Position numbers and translations under genes: made by a program
In this document: in pieces, positions 35,920-44,908 of the stretch
Layout: the number at the start of each line of letters is the position of its first letter
Numbering within the stretch: position 1 is the first letter of the stretch
Source: Streptomyces kronopolitis
GTDB taxonomy: Bacteria > Actinomycetota > Actinomycetes > Streptomycetales > Streptomycetaceae
Reading direction: 5' to 3'
Assembly: GCF_014646275.1 (NCBI RefSeq)
Contig: NZ_BMND01000003.1
Coordinates: 186,001 to 250,000 of the forward strand
Length of the DNA stretch: 64,000 bases
Notes under the pieces: model-generated
What the model saw: the letters and a program-made list of their open reading frames with translations, nothing else
Told to the model about the DNA's origin: nothing
Database searches by the model: none

Positions 35920-37152
35920 TTGATCGCGGTCGTGTCGGGAGCCCGTGTGGACAGGTCGGGTCAGTGGATCTTCGAGCGGATCGGTCGTGACCGCCGGCCG
36001 GACCGGGGGCGCGCGGGCGGGCGGCTCGCGGCGATTGTCGACGACAGCGGCTTCGAGGTGCCTCGTCCGCCCGCGTGGATGCGCTGGCTGCCGCTGGCCT
36101 ACGTCGTGTGGGTCCTGCTGCTGGAATTCGTGACCCCCACGCCCTGGGCGGTGAGTTTCCTGCTCATCGCGCTGCCGGTGACCGCCGCGTACACCCTCGG
36201 TCCCGTCGCGGTCGCGGCGGTCACCGTCTTCGCGATGGTGCTGGAGGGCGTGCTGGCCGGCACCCCCTGCTGCACGGGCCACAACGTGCACCAGCTGTGG
36301 GAGAACCACCATGTCGCCGCCTATATCGCCACCGGCCTGGTCGGCATCGTCGGTGTGGCGCTCGCCGCCCACCGCCGCCGCCAGGACCGGCAACTGGTCC
36401 GCGCCCATTCGGTGGCCGAGGCGCTGATGCGCACCCTGCTGCGGCCGGTGCCGCACCAGGTCGGGCAGGTGCTGGCGGCCGGGCTCTACCGGTCCGGCGA
36501 GGTCGGCAGCATGGTCGGCGGCGACCTCTTCGACATCCGCGCCACCCCGGCCGGCGAGCGCGCGCTCATCGGCGACGTCCGCGGCAAGGGGCTCCAGGCC
36601 GTCCGTACGGTCGCCGACCTCCTCGGCAGCTTCCGCGAGGCTGCCTACGACCAGGTGGATCTGAAGGCGGTCGCCGCCCGGATGGAGCGTTGCCTGACCC
36701 GTGAGGCCGAAGAGGTCCCCGACGACGAACTGTTCGTCACCGCCGCCCTGGTCGAGTACGACGCCGTCGCCCAGCAGGTGACCATCGTCAACCACGGACA
36801 CATCGAGCCGGTGCTGATCTCCGGGGGCGAGGTGACCGCCCTCACCGGGCCCCCGGCCCTCCCGCTCGGCCTGGGCAACCTGGACGACGACGACCCCGTT
36901 GCCTACACCCATCCCTTTACCCACGGCGACGTGCTGCTCCTGTGCACCGACGGCCTCATCGAGGCCCGCGACCAGAACGGGGCCTTCTACCCGCTGCTCG
37001 ACCGCCTCCGGTACCGCTTCGCCGGCCGCCCAGCCCCCGGCCCCGTCGACGTCATCGACTTCCTCAACACCGACCTGCCGCGCCACACCCGGGTCTTCCA
37101 TGACGATGTCGCCCTTCTGGCGCTGGGGCCGTATGAGGTCGGTGGAACGTAG
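35920..37152 (+). CDS. Membrane-bound PP2C (SpoIIE-type) serine phosphatase
   Basis: The frame from a TTG gives 410 residues; no good ribosome site fixes the start. Three or four membrane segments lie at about 55-145, followed by a SpoIIE/PP2C phosphatase domain with VGGDLFDI near 200, IGDVRGKG and DGLIEARD as metal-binding and catalytic motifs. Such proteins dephosphorylate anti-sigma-factor antagonists in Streptomyces partner-switching systems. No partner is adjacent. Confidence 0.9.
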   Translation: MIAVVSGARVDRSGQWIFERIGRDRRPDRGRAGGRLAAIVDDSGFEVPRPPAWMRWLPLAYVVWVLLLEFVTPTPWAVSFLLIALPVTAAYTLGPVAVAAVTVFAMVLEGVLAGTPCCTGHNVHQLWENHHVAAYIATGLVGIVGVALAAHRRRQDRQLVRAHSVAEALMRTLLRPVPHQVGQVLAAGLYRSGEVGSMVGGDLFDIRATPAGERALIGDVRGKGLQAVRTVADLLGSFREAAYDQVDLKAVAARMERCLTREAEEVPDDELFVTAALVEYDAVAQQVTIVNHGHIEPVLISGGEVTALTGPPALPLGLGNLDDDDPVAYTHPFTHGDVLLLCTDGLIEARDQNGAFYPLLDRLRYRFAGRPAPGPVDVIDFLNTDLPRHTRVFHDDVALLALGPYEVGGT

Positions 37153-37220
37153 GTCTCCCGGAACCCGTCCCGTCAGCGACGTCTCGGGATCACGCGGTCA
37201 GACGTCCCCGGGGCACGCGG

Positions 37221-37769
37221 TCAGATGCCCGTCCGGCCGTCGAGGCGCTCGCGGAGGAAGTCGGCGTGGCCGCAGTGGCGGGCGTATTCGGCGATCATGT
37301 GGGTGTAGATCCAGCGCAGGGTGACCTGTCCGCCCATGAAGGGGCTGGTGTCGTCGAGGGAGTGGGTGGCGCAGTGCGCCCGGGCGCGGTCGATCTCGGC
37401 CTGCCAGAGCGGGAGTGCCTGTGCGTAGGTGGCTTCCTTGGTGAGGTCGAAACCCCCGTCGGCGCCCTTGGCACCCTTGGCGCCTTTAGCAGCGTCGGTG
37501 TCTTCCGTGCCGGTGCTGGACGGGAAGATCGGCGGGGCGTCCTCCTGGGCCAGGATCCGGCAGAACCAGTTCCGTTCGACCTCGGCCATGTGCTGGACGA
37601 GGCCGAGCAGGGTGAGGGGTGAGGGTGCCACCGCCGCCTCGCGGAGCTGGTGCTCCTCCAGGCCGTCGCATTTCTGGGCGAGGGTGGTGCGGTAGAAGTC
37701 CAACCAGCTCTCCAAGAAGGCTCGTTCATCGGCGTCCAGAGGCGGCATGACGCGTTCGGGAGTGCTCAT
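37221..37769 (-). CDS. DinB/DUF664-family protein
   Basis: A 182-residue four-helix DinB-fold protein with the metal-ligand His residues in LVQHMAEVERNWF and HMIAEYARHCGHADFLRE. The DUF664 branch in actinobacteria includes mycothiol-dependent transferases and detoxification enzymes. It carries a short Lys/Gly/Ala-rich loop (AAKGAKGAKGADGG). The start at 37769 is chosen because the family N-terminus begins there; the frame extends further upstream without support. Confidence 0.86.
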   Translation of the reverse strand: MSTPERVMPPLDADERAFLESWLDFYRTTLAQKCDGLEEHQLREAAVAPSPLTLLGLVQHMAEVERNWFCRILAQEDAPPIFPSSTGTEDTDAAKGAKGAKGADGGFDLTKEATYAQALPLWQAEIDRARAHCATHSLDDTSPFMGGQVTLRWIYTHMIAEYARHCGHADFLRERLDGRTGI

Positions 37770-37917
37770 GTCGTCATCGTGGCAGGGGGGTCTGACAATG
37801 CCCGGTGACCAGCGGAAAGGTGAGTGGGGAGGGCATGTGGGGGGAAGGAGGGGCGAGCCGAGTCGACGGTCCCGAGCAGCCCCGGGTGGCCCGACGGCCC
37901 GCGGTGGGATTCGCGGG

Positions 37918-38469
37918 TCATTCCGGTTGGTGGGCCGAGCGTGCTGCCTCCACGAAGTCCTCCAGTGCCGCCCAGAACGGGCGGAAGGCGGCATCGAATT
38001 CGAGCAGGTCGGTGGAGTCGTGACGGTCGTCGGCGTCGTGGGACAGGGCTGAGGTCATGGCCGCGTAGAAGGGGCCGGTCGCCTGCTGGAGGGCGAGCGC
38101 TGCGGCGGCTGCCGAGGGTGGGCCCTCCAGTTCGACGACGCGCGCGCAGCGCCGGATCTTGGCGTACTCGGCGACCTCGCGCTCCCGCAGCTCGCCGAGA
38201 GTGGCCGTACGGTCCGGGGAGCCGGGCTGCCGCAGGACGGCGGAGATCTCCCAGAGCAACTCGCCCATGTGATGGGTCTGTTCGATGAGATCCAGGTAGG
38301 CCGCGCGCCGGCTCTCCCGCAGCCGTTCGGCCCGCTGGGCGCCGGCGGCGATCTCGGCCTGGATCCTGGCGGCCTGGGTGCTGCCGCGGCCGGTGACCCA
38401 GCTGGCGAGCACCGCTGTGCCGCCCGTCACCGCCGCGATGGCCAGAGTCCATACCGTGCTGTCGCCCAC
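37918..38469 (-). CDS. Hypothetical protein with N-terminal membrane anchor
   Basis: From a GTG at 38469 it is 183 residues: one hydrophobic N-terminal segment (TVWTLAIAAVTGGTAVLASW) followed by a helical, charged cytosolic domain. This plan is common among uncharacterised Streptomyces proteins of the 'TLAIAA..GG' type. No motif suggests an activity. Confidence 0.68.
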   Translation of the reverse strand: MGDSTVWTLAIAAVTGGTAVLASWVTGRGSTQAARIQAEIAAGAQRAERLRESRRAAYLDLIEQTHHMGELLWEISAVLRQPGSPDRTATLGELREREVAEYAKIRRCARVVELEGPPSAAAAALALQQATGPFYAAMTSALSHDADDRHDSTDLLEFDAAFRPFWAALEDFVEAARSAHQPE

Positions 38470-38578
38470 GTGTCGCCACGATACCGAGCGGTGGCGGAGC
38501 CCGGGCGGCACGGTCGACCACTACTGTCAGCCTCGGTCTTTGTCTCGCTGTGCCCCGCTGCGCCCCTCACTCACCCCG

Positions 38579-39727
38579 CTACGACGGGAATTCGGCCGGT
38601 GGCACCGTGCTCGTGGTCGCGTTGCCGCCGACGACCTTGTTCAGGGTGAAGGTCAGCACCGTGTACTGCGTCCCGCCCGTCACCCGCACCGTTTTGAAGT
38701 GCGCCTGGTCGTCGAACTTCTCGAAGCTGCACTCGCGGGTGAAGGAGCTCTTCCGGCTGCTCCAGTCCTCGCCGGTGGTGAAATACACCGTGTAGGAGCC
38801 GCTGTTGACGTTCCGTATGGTCGCGTTCGACCCGTGGCGCACATAGACGGAGAACGCGGTGTGCTTGCCGCGGGTGAGCGCCACGACCGCATCGCGAGCC
38901 GTGCCGTTCCTGACGGTCAGCCGTCCCAGACCGGCCCGGCTGCCGTCGTGGACCAGGGCGCCGTTGGTGAGCCGTCGATGCTCGGCCCGTTCCGTACGCG
39001 GCAGGTGCACGGAGGTGTCGTAGCCGAGGGCGGTGAGGGCGTGCCCGGCGGACGTGAGGCTGTGCGGGCTCTGTGCCTTGCCGAGTTCGACGCGGGGTGC
39101 CGTGGCGCAGCGGCCTCCGTCACCGCGGGCGCTCTTGAGATCCTGTCCCAGGGCCCGTAGTGCGGAGACGAGTTGCGTGTTGGCAGGTGAGGCGTCGCCG
39201 GGAGTCGCGGCCATTTGCAGGGTGTCCGCCGCACTGTCCGCGCGGGACGATGCCGCGTCCAAGGCGGTGTTCAGGGCGCTGCCTTCGTGCGCGTCGTCCA
39301 CCGCGCGCAGTGCCCGGTTGAGCGGTTCGAGGGCGCCGGTCAGTATGTGGCGGTAGGTGGCCCGGTCGACGGATGGTGTCGGGCTGGGGGAGGGGGCCGA
39401 GCTGTCCGCGGTGTCCGACGGGGCGCCGCTCGCGCCGTCCGACGAGCAGGCCGACAGCGGCAGCGAGAGGGCGAGGACCGCGGCAGCGAGGCCCGCCGCC
39501 CGGTGCCTGGTGCGCGGGCGGCGCCCCGGGCGCGGCAGCGAGGCGGACGCGCCGCGAGCCGCGTTGTGCGTGCGGCTCCCGTGCTGGCTGTGCGTGCGAC
39601 TCCCGTCGTGGTCGCGAGCCGGGCTCCCGTCGTCGTCGCGAATCGGGCCCCCGTCGTTGTGGGTCAGTCCCCCGTTCGGGTCCGACGGTGTCCCGCCCGT
39701 CGCGCGCGCAGAGGTGTACGTCCCCAT
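38579..39727 (-). CDS. Putative lipoprotein
   Basis: GGGGGA upstream of the ATG at 39727 gives 382 residues. A lipobox LSAC (Cys94) follows a hydrophobic stretch (LAAAVLALSLPLSAC), but some 70 Asp/Gly/His-rich residues with short repeats precede it, so the true start may be later or the protein may be unusual. Downstream is a Ser/Pro/Thr-rich linker, a helical region and a C-terminal beta-rich domain. Function unknown; extracytoplasmic location is likely. Confidence 0.65.
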   Translation of the reverse strand: MGTYTSARATGGTPSDPNGGLTHNDGGPIRDDDGSPARDHDGSRTHSQHGSRTHNAARGASASLPRPGRRPRTRHRAAGLAAAVLALSLPLSACSSDGASGAPSDTADSSAPSPSPTPSVDRATYRHILTGALEPLNRALRAVDDAHEGSALNTALDAASSRADSAADTLQMAATPGDASPANTQLVSALRALGQDLKSARGDGGRCATAPRVELGKAQSPHSLTSAGHALTALGYDTSVHLPRTERAEHRRLTNGALVHDGSRAGLGRLTVRNGTARDAVVALTRGKHTAFSVYVRHGSNATIRNVNSGSYTVYFTTGEDWSSRKSSFTRECSFEKFDDQAHFKTVRVTGGTQYTVLTFTLNKVVGGNATTSTVPPAEFPS

Positions 39728-40188
39728 GAGTCCCCCGATTACCCCGGTATCCCCCGACATCCGGCAACCGCCGGAAGAACCAGGTTTCTCCGCCCGCCAA
39801 GGGGTGTCAAGGCCGTTGGTGGGGGCGGTAGTTGCATGGCGAGGCCGCCCATTTCCCACTTCCGTAGGGGGCGCCGGCCATGCGGGTGTTGGTGGGAGCC
39901 CCCTTTGATCTCGGCGGTCCCGAGTGCCCCTCTTCCGGGGCGGCCGAACCGCTCGACAGCCCGGCCCAGCTCAGCCCGACCCAGCCCGACCCGGCCCAGC
40001 CCGACCCGGCCCAGCCCGACCCGACCCGGCTCGACCCCCCGCCAGCGCCCCTCCGTACGGGTGCCGAGCGGGTCCCGCCCCGCCCGCTCATGGGGCCCCT
40101 GCGACAGACGGGACCCCCGGTAGGCCGTTAGAGCCCCCACCCGGCGCGCGCCCTCCCACTACCTCTCACTCAGAGCTAAAATTGGGGC
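39728..40188. other. Intergenic region with tandem repeats
   Basis: This divergent interval between the lipoprotein and MarR genes holds the CAGCCCGACCCGGCC repeats listed separately. The segment just ahead of 40189 (AGCTAAAATTGGGGC) is the AT-richest part and probably the marR promoter. Confidence 0.5.
39961..40036 (+). repeat. Tandem 15-bp repeats
   Basis: Three near-identical CAGCCCGACCCGGCC units with flanking partial copies. They look like simple-sequence expansion in GC-rich DNA; no coding or binding role is evident. Confidence 0.7.
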
Positions 40189-40644
40189 ATGGCTGCAGGG
40201 GAGTTCCCCGACTCGCTCGCCGAGGTGCTGGCCGGTGTCCAGCGGCTGATCAGGCGCCGGTTGCGGGCCGGGCTGACCGCACCCAGGCTGCGCGGCGCCG
40301 AGGTGGAGCTGCTGCGGCTGGTCGCGGACCGGCCCGGTATACGGGTGTCCGCCGCGGCCAGGGAACTCTGTCTCGCCGGGAACTCGGTCTCCACGCTGGT
40401 CAACCAGCTCGGCCGGGCCGGGTTTCTGCGCCGTGAGACCGCCGCCGACGACCGGCGCTCGGCCCTGCTCTACCCCACCCCGGAGGCCCGGTCGCGGCTG
40501 CGTGACTGGGAGACCCGCCGCAGCGCCCTGGTGAGCGAGCAGCTCGCGCGCCTCCCGGAGGCGGACCGGGCGGCGCTGGCCGCGGCCCTCCCGGCGCTGC
40601 GCAGGCTCGCCGACAACCTGCACGAGGAGGCGGAGGGCACATGA
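40189..40644 (+). CDS. MarR-family transcriptional regulator
   Basis: A 151-residue winged-helix protein (LRLVADRPGIRVSAAARELC, then LVNQLGRAGFLRRETAADDR wing). It overlaps the ABC ATPase gene by 4 bases, so it is probably the local repressor of a drug or metabolite exporter that responds to the exported molecule. Confidence 0.92.
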   Translation: MAAGEFPDSLAEVLAGVQRLIRRRLRAGLTAPRLRGAEVELLRLVADRPGIRVSAAARELCLAGNSVSTLVNQLGRAGFLRRETAADDRRSALLYPTPEARSRLRDWETRRSALVSEQLARLPEADRAALAAALPALRRLADNLHEEAEGT

Positions 40645-41666
40645 CCACCGACGACGAGGGACGGCCGGGGGGCACGCCCGCTTCCGGCGGCCCGGACCGC
40701 GCGCCGCGCACGCCCGCTGCCCCCGCCCCCGGCACCCCTGCCCCGTCCGCGCCCCCTCCCGACGCGGTGACCTGCCGCGGTCTGCGGTACGCCTTCGGTG
40801 AGACCCGGGCCGTGGACGGCGTCGACCTGGCCGTCCGCCCCGGGGAGGTCTTCGGGCTGCTCGGGCCGAACGGTGCGGGCAAGACCACCGCGATCCGCTG
40901 CATCACCACCCTGCTGCCCGTCCCGGAGGGCATGGTGCGGGTCTTCGGGCACGACGCGTCCCGGGAGCGGATGGCGGTGCGCCGGCTGCTGGGGTACGTA
41001 CCGCAGCAGCTGTCCGCGGACGCCGGGCTGACCGGCCGCGAGAACGTCGCGCTCTTCGCCCGGGTCTTCGACGTCGCACGCCGCGAGCGGGCGGCCCGCG
41101 TCGGCCAGGCGCTGGAGGCGGTCGGCCTCGCCGACGCGGCGGGCCGGCTGGCCAAGACGTACTCCGGCGGCATGATCCGCCGCCTCGAACTCGCTCAGGC
41201 GCTGGTCAGCGCGCCCCGCCTGCTGATGCTCGACGAGCCGACGATCGGCCTCGACCCGATCGCCCGTACCAGCGTGTGGGAACACATCAACGCCGTACGG
41301 GCCGCCACCGGCATGACCGTCCTGGTGACCACGCACTACATGGACGAGGCCGACCAATACTGCGACCGCGTCGCGCTGATGCACCACGGCCGGATCCGCG
41401 CCCTCGGCACACCGGACGAGCTCCGTGCGGCCCTCAGCGCCCGCCGCCGCGCGGCCCGGAACCCGGCCCCGCCCACCACCGCACCCTCACCGGGCGCCCC
41501 CGCCACTTCCCCCGCCCCTTCCTCATCGGCCCCATCGCGCCCGCCCGAGACCGCACCGACACTGGAGGACGTCTTCCGGGACGTAGCCGGCAGCGGCCTC
41601 GACGAGCAGTCTGGAGACTTCCGCGATGTCCGAAGCACCCGCCGCACCGCAAACCGAGTCGGCTGA
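40641..41666 (+). CDS. ABC transporter ATP-binding protein, DrrA type
   Basis: A 341-residue ATPase with a Pro-rich N-terminus, Walker A GPNGAGKTT, a YSGGMIRR signature, Walker B LLMLDEPT and the H-loop THYMDEA. The type is that of daunorubicin-resistance-like exporters. The C-terminus after about 285 is a Pro/Ala-rich linker. Its end overlaps the permease gene by 41 bases. It powers the partner permease, probably for export. Confidence 0.94.
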   Translation: MTTDDEGRPGGTPASGGPDRAPRTPAAPAPGTPAPSAPPPDAVTCRGLRYAFGETRAVDGVDLAVRPGEVFGLLGPNGAGKTTAIRCITTLLPVPEGMVRVFGHDASRERMAVRRLLGYVPQQLSADAGLTGRENVALFARVFDVARRERAARVGQALEAVGLADAAGRLAKTYSGGMIRRLELAQALVSAPRLLMLDEPTIGLDPIARTSVWEHINAVRAATGMTVLVTTHYMDEADQYCDRVALMHHGRIRALGTPDELRAALSARRRAARNPAPPTTAPSPGAPATSPAPSSSAPSRPPETAPTLEDVFRDVAGSGLDEQSGDFRDVRSTRRTANRVG

Positions 41667-42489
41667 ACCGGCCACCGCCACCGACCGGCTGGACCTGCTG
41701 CTGGTCCCGCCGCGCGCCCGCCCCGGCTGGCAGGTGCTGCCCGCCAGGGTCGTCGCGATGTGCGTGGTCGAGCTGCAGAAGCTGCGCCACGACCGGACGG
41801 AGCTGTACACCCGCGCGGTCCAGCCCGCCCTGTGGCTGCTGATCTTCGGTGAGACCTTCACCCACATCAAGGCCATTCCGACCGGCGGCATCCCGTACAT
41901 CGACTTCCTGGCGCCCGGCATCATCGCCCAGTCGGCCATGTTCATCGCGATCTTCTACGGCATCATGATCATCTGGGAACGGGATGCCGGCATCCTCACC
42001 AAGCTGCTGGTCACGCCGACCCCGCGGTCCGCCCTGATCGCCGGCAAGTCCTTCGCCGCCGGGGTCAAGGCGCTGATCCAGGCCGTCGTGGTGATCGTGA
42101 TCGCCGCGCTGCTCGGCGTGGCGATGACCTGGAACCCGCTGCGGCTGCTCGCCGTCGCCGTCGCGGTGGTCCTCGGCTCGGCGTTCTTCTCCTGCCTGTC
42201 CATGACGATCGCCGGCATCGTGCTCACCCGCGACCGGCTGATGGGCATCGGCCAGGCCATCACCATGCCGCTCTTCTTCGCCTCCAACGCCCTCTACCCG
42301 GTGGCGGTCATGCCGGGCTGGCTCCAGGCGGTCAGCAAGGTCAACCCCCTGAGCTACCAGGTCGATGCCCTGCGCGGCCTCCTCCTGGGCACCCACGCGC
42401 ATCTGGCCCTGGACTTCACCGTCCTGACCCTGGCGGCCGCTGCGGGCATCGCCGCGGCAGCGTCACTCCTGGGGCGCCTGGCGCGCTGA
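41626..42489 (+). CDS. ABC-2 type transporter permease, DrrB type
   Basis: A 287-residue integral membrane protein with about six segments between residues 65 and 285 and the conserved ABC-2 loop (WERDAGILTKLLVTP). Together with the upstream ATPase it forms an exporter. Because it lies 17 kb from the polyketide genes, a role in exporting that product is possible but not shown. Confidence 0.93.
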   Translation: MSEAPAAPQTESAEPATATDRLDLLLVPPRARPGWQVLPARVVAMCVVELQKLRHDRTELYTRAVQPALWLLIFGETFTHIKAIPTGGIPYIDFLAPGIIAQSAMFIAIFYGIMIIWERDAGILTKLLVTPTPRSALIAGKSFAAGVKALIQAVVVIVIAALLGVAMTWNPLRLLAVAVAVVLGSAFFSCLSMTIAGIVLTRDRLMGIGQAITMPLFFASNALYPVAVMPGWLQAVSKVNPLSYQVDALRGLLLGTHAHLALDFTVLTLAAAAGIAAAASLLGRLAR

Positions 42490-43305
42490 ACGGGCCGAGC
42501 GCGCCGAGCCGGCTGAGGGGACTGTGCGGGTCGTGCGGGCTGACGCCGGGGCGGGCGCGGTCCGTTCGTGTACGGGGCCAAAACCGCGCCCCCACCCCAC
42601 GACCGAACCCGCTTCCGGCGCCACGTCACGTGCGGGCACCACGTCACCTGCGGGCGCCACGATGCCGACAGCCCGACCACCACTCCGGTACACGCACCAG
42701 GGCAGGAAGAACTGAGTGATCGGGCCGACCGTAAGGGCGTACAGCACGGTCCCGATGCCCACGGTCCCGCCCAGCAGCCCGCCCGCGGCGAGTACGGCGA
42801 GCTCGACCACGGTGCGGACGAGCCGCAGGGAACGCCCGGTTACACGGGACGCACCGGTCATCAGCCCGTCCCGGGGACCGGGGCCGAAGCGGGCGCCTAC
42901 GTAGACCGCGACCGACAGGCCGTTGAGCAGGACACCGCCGACGAGCAGGCCGACCCGGGCGGCCAGGCCGAGATGGGCGGGGACGAGCGCGAGGCCCAGG
43001 TCGGAGGAGCAGGCGAGGACGACGATGTTGGCGAAGGTGCCGAATGTCGGTCGCTGCTTGAGCGGGATCCACAACAGGAGCACGAGTATCCCCAGGAGGG
43101 CGCTGACCGTGCCGAAGCTCAAGGAGGTGCGGCGTTCCATGCCTTCGGTGAGCACGCTCCAGGGGTTGACCCCCAGCGACGCCCGGACCAGCAGCGACAG
43201 GCTCGCCCCGTACAGCGCGAGACCGGTGAACAACTGGGGAAGGCGTCTTCGCGGTTGCTCCCCCAGGGGCAGGTAGGTGAGCGGTGGCGGTGACGGGCGC
43301 GTCAC
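42463..43305 (-). CDS. YczE/YitT-family membrane protein
   Basis: A 280-residue protein from the GTG at 43305 (GGAGG upstream) with about five or six membrane segments up to residue 205 and a polar, Thr/Ala-rich tail. The GARFGPGPRDGLMTG segment is a YczE-family hallmark. It is divergent from a MocR-type regulator, a pairing widely seen in bacteria, so that regulator probably controls it. The transported compound is unknown. Its 3' end overlaps the ABC permease convergently by 27 bases. Confidence 0.88.
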   Translation of the reverse strand: MTRPSPPPLTYLPLGEQPRRRLPQLFTGLALYGASLSLLVRASLGVNPWSVLTEGMERRTSLSFGTVSALLGILVLLLWIPLKQRPTFGTFANIVVLACSSDLGLALVPAHLGLAARVGLLVGGVLLNGLSVAVYVGARFGPGPRDGLMTGASRVTGRSLRLVRTVVELAVLAAGGLLGGTVGIGTVLYALTVGPITQFFLPWCVYRSGGRAVGIVAPAGDVVPARDVAPEAGSVVGWGRGFGPVHERTAPAPASARTTRTVPSAGSARSARSARQAPQE

Positions 43306-43382
43306 GGAGGACCTCCGAGTTGTCGGGGTGTGCCGCACGGCGAGCTGTGCCGCGCGGCCGGCGGACGCGAGTCTGTACAGTG

Positions 43383-43406
43383 ATTGGCCCAGATGGCATG
43401 GCCAAT
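43383..43406. promoter_or_regulatory. Palindromic operator candidate in front of MocR gene
   Basis: ATTGGCC (43383-43389) and GGCCAAT (43400-43406) form an inverted repeat with a 10-base spacer, just downstream of a TACAGT hexamer (43376-43381) and 14 bases ahead of the mocR start. It is placed to let the regulator control itself and the divergent membrane gene. Confidence 0.5.
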
Positions 43407-43420
43407 TCCGGGGGAGTGGT

Positions 43421-44908
43421 ATGGCCGACTCGCAGGCGTTCCGGACCGTGGACGGGGCGCCCCGCGCGGGGCGCACACTGGGCAGCCGGCAGCTCGCCGC
43501 GCTGCTGCCCGACCCGGCGGGCATGCGGCCCGCCTATCGCCATCTGGCCCAGGCGATGAGCGCGTTGATCCTGGACGGGCGGGTCGCGTTGCACGTCAGA
43601 CTGCCCGCCGAGCGGGAGCTGGCCACCGCCCTGCACCTCAGCAGGGCCACCGTCACGGCCGTGTACGACCTGCTGCGCGAGAGCGGTTACGCGCACAGCC
43701 GCCAGGGCTCCGGCACGTGGACGGCCCTTCCGGAAGGCCGCACTCCGAACGCCGTCAGTCGACTACTCGGACCCCACGACACCGCGATCGACCTGGCCAG
43801 GGCGGCTCCCGGGCTGCCGGAACGGATCCTCACCGAGACCCTCCTGCGGATCGCCCCTCAGCTGGGCGAGCACGCGCACACCCCCGGCTACCACCCCTAC
43901 GGCCTGCCGGAACTGCGCGCCGCCATCGCCGAACGGTTCACCCGGCGCGGACTGGCCACGCTGCCCGAACAGATCCTGGTGACCTCCGGCGCTCAGCACG
44001 CCCTCACGCTGGTCATGGGTCTGCTCTGCCGCCCCGGGGACCGGGTCGTGGTCGAGGCTCCGTCTTACCCGAACGCGCTGGAGGCCATGCGGCGTGCCCA
44101 GCTCCGCACGGTGTCGGTCCCGGTGACCGACGCCGGCTGGGACATCGAGATCGTCGAATCGACCTTCCGCCAGGCCGTGCCCCAACTGGCCTACCTGATA
44201 CCCGACTTCCACAACCCGACCGGTTGCCTCATGCCCGAGGAGGAGCGGACGCGCACCCTGTGGGCCGCGCAGCGTTCCGGCAGCTGGCTGGTCATCGACG
44301 AGACCCTGGCCGACCTCGCCCTCGACGTCCCCGCCCCGCCACCCTTTGCCTCCCGCGCCGCGCCCGGCACCACCGGCCGGCTCATCACCCTCGGCTCGAT
44401 GAGCAAGTCCCACTGGGGCGGCCTGCGCATTGGCTGGCTGCGCGCCCCCTCGCAGCTGGTCACCGAACTCGCCGGGCAGCGGGTCGCCACCGACATGGGC
44501 GGCTCCGTACTGGACCAGCTGCTGGCCCTCGCGCTCCTGGACCGGGCCGGGGAACTGCTGCCGCCCCGTCTGGAGCAGCTGCGGGAGCAGCGCGCCGCCT
44601 TGGCCGCCGCCCTGGCCGAACACGCCCCAGCCTGGACCTGGAAACTGCCGCCCGGCGGGCTGTCGTTGTGGGTGGACCTGGGCCGACCCGTCGCCTCCGC
44701 GCTGGCCGAACGGGTCCTGGACTACGGAGTGCGGATCGAGGGCGGCGCCTGCTTCGCCGCCGACCCCGGCCTCTTCGAACAGCGCCTGCGCATCCCGTAC
44801 ACCACGACCCCCGACACCCTCCGCGAAGCCGTGCGCCGCATGGCCGTCGCCCTCGCCGACGGACTTCCGCGCTCGTCCGCCACCCGGCGACCCCACTGGG
44901 TCGTCTGA
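43421..44908 (+). CDS. MocR/PdxR-type GntR-aminotransferase regulator
   Basis: A 495-residue protein: N-terminal GntR winged helix (about 45-110; LPAERELATALHLSRATV) fused to a fold-type I aminotransferase-like domain whose PLP lysine lies in GSMSKSHWGGLRIGW. GGGGGAG precedes the ATG at 43421, so upstream in-frame starts are not needed. MocR regulators sense PLP or amino compounds and control neighbouring transport or vitamin-B6 genes; here the divergent YczE gene is the obvious target. Confidence 0.93.
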   Translation: MADSQAFRTVDGAPRAGRTLGSRQLAALLPDPAGMRPAYRHLAQAMSALILDGRVALHVRLPAERELATALHLSRATVTAVYDLLRESGYAHSRQGSGTWTALPEGRTPNAVSRLLGPHDTAIDLARAAPGLPERILTETLLRIAPQLGEHAHTPGYHPYGLPELRAAIAERFTRRGLATLPEQILVTSGAQHALTLVMGLLCRPGDRVVVEAPSYPNALEAMRRAQLRTVSVPVTDAGWDIEIVESTFRQAVPQLAYLIPDFHNPTGCLMPEEERTRTLWAAQRSGSWLVIDETLADLALDVPAPPPFASRAAPGTTGRLITLGSMSKSHWGGLRIGWLRAPSQLVTELAGQRVATDMGGSVLDQLLALALLDRAGELLPPRLEQLREQRAALAAALAEHAPAWTWKLPPGGLSLWVDLGRPVASALAERVLDYGVRIEGGACFAADPGLFEQRLRIPYTTTPDTLREAVRRMAVALADGLPRSSATRRPHWVV

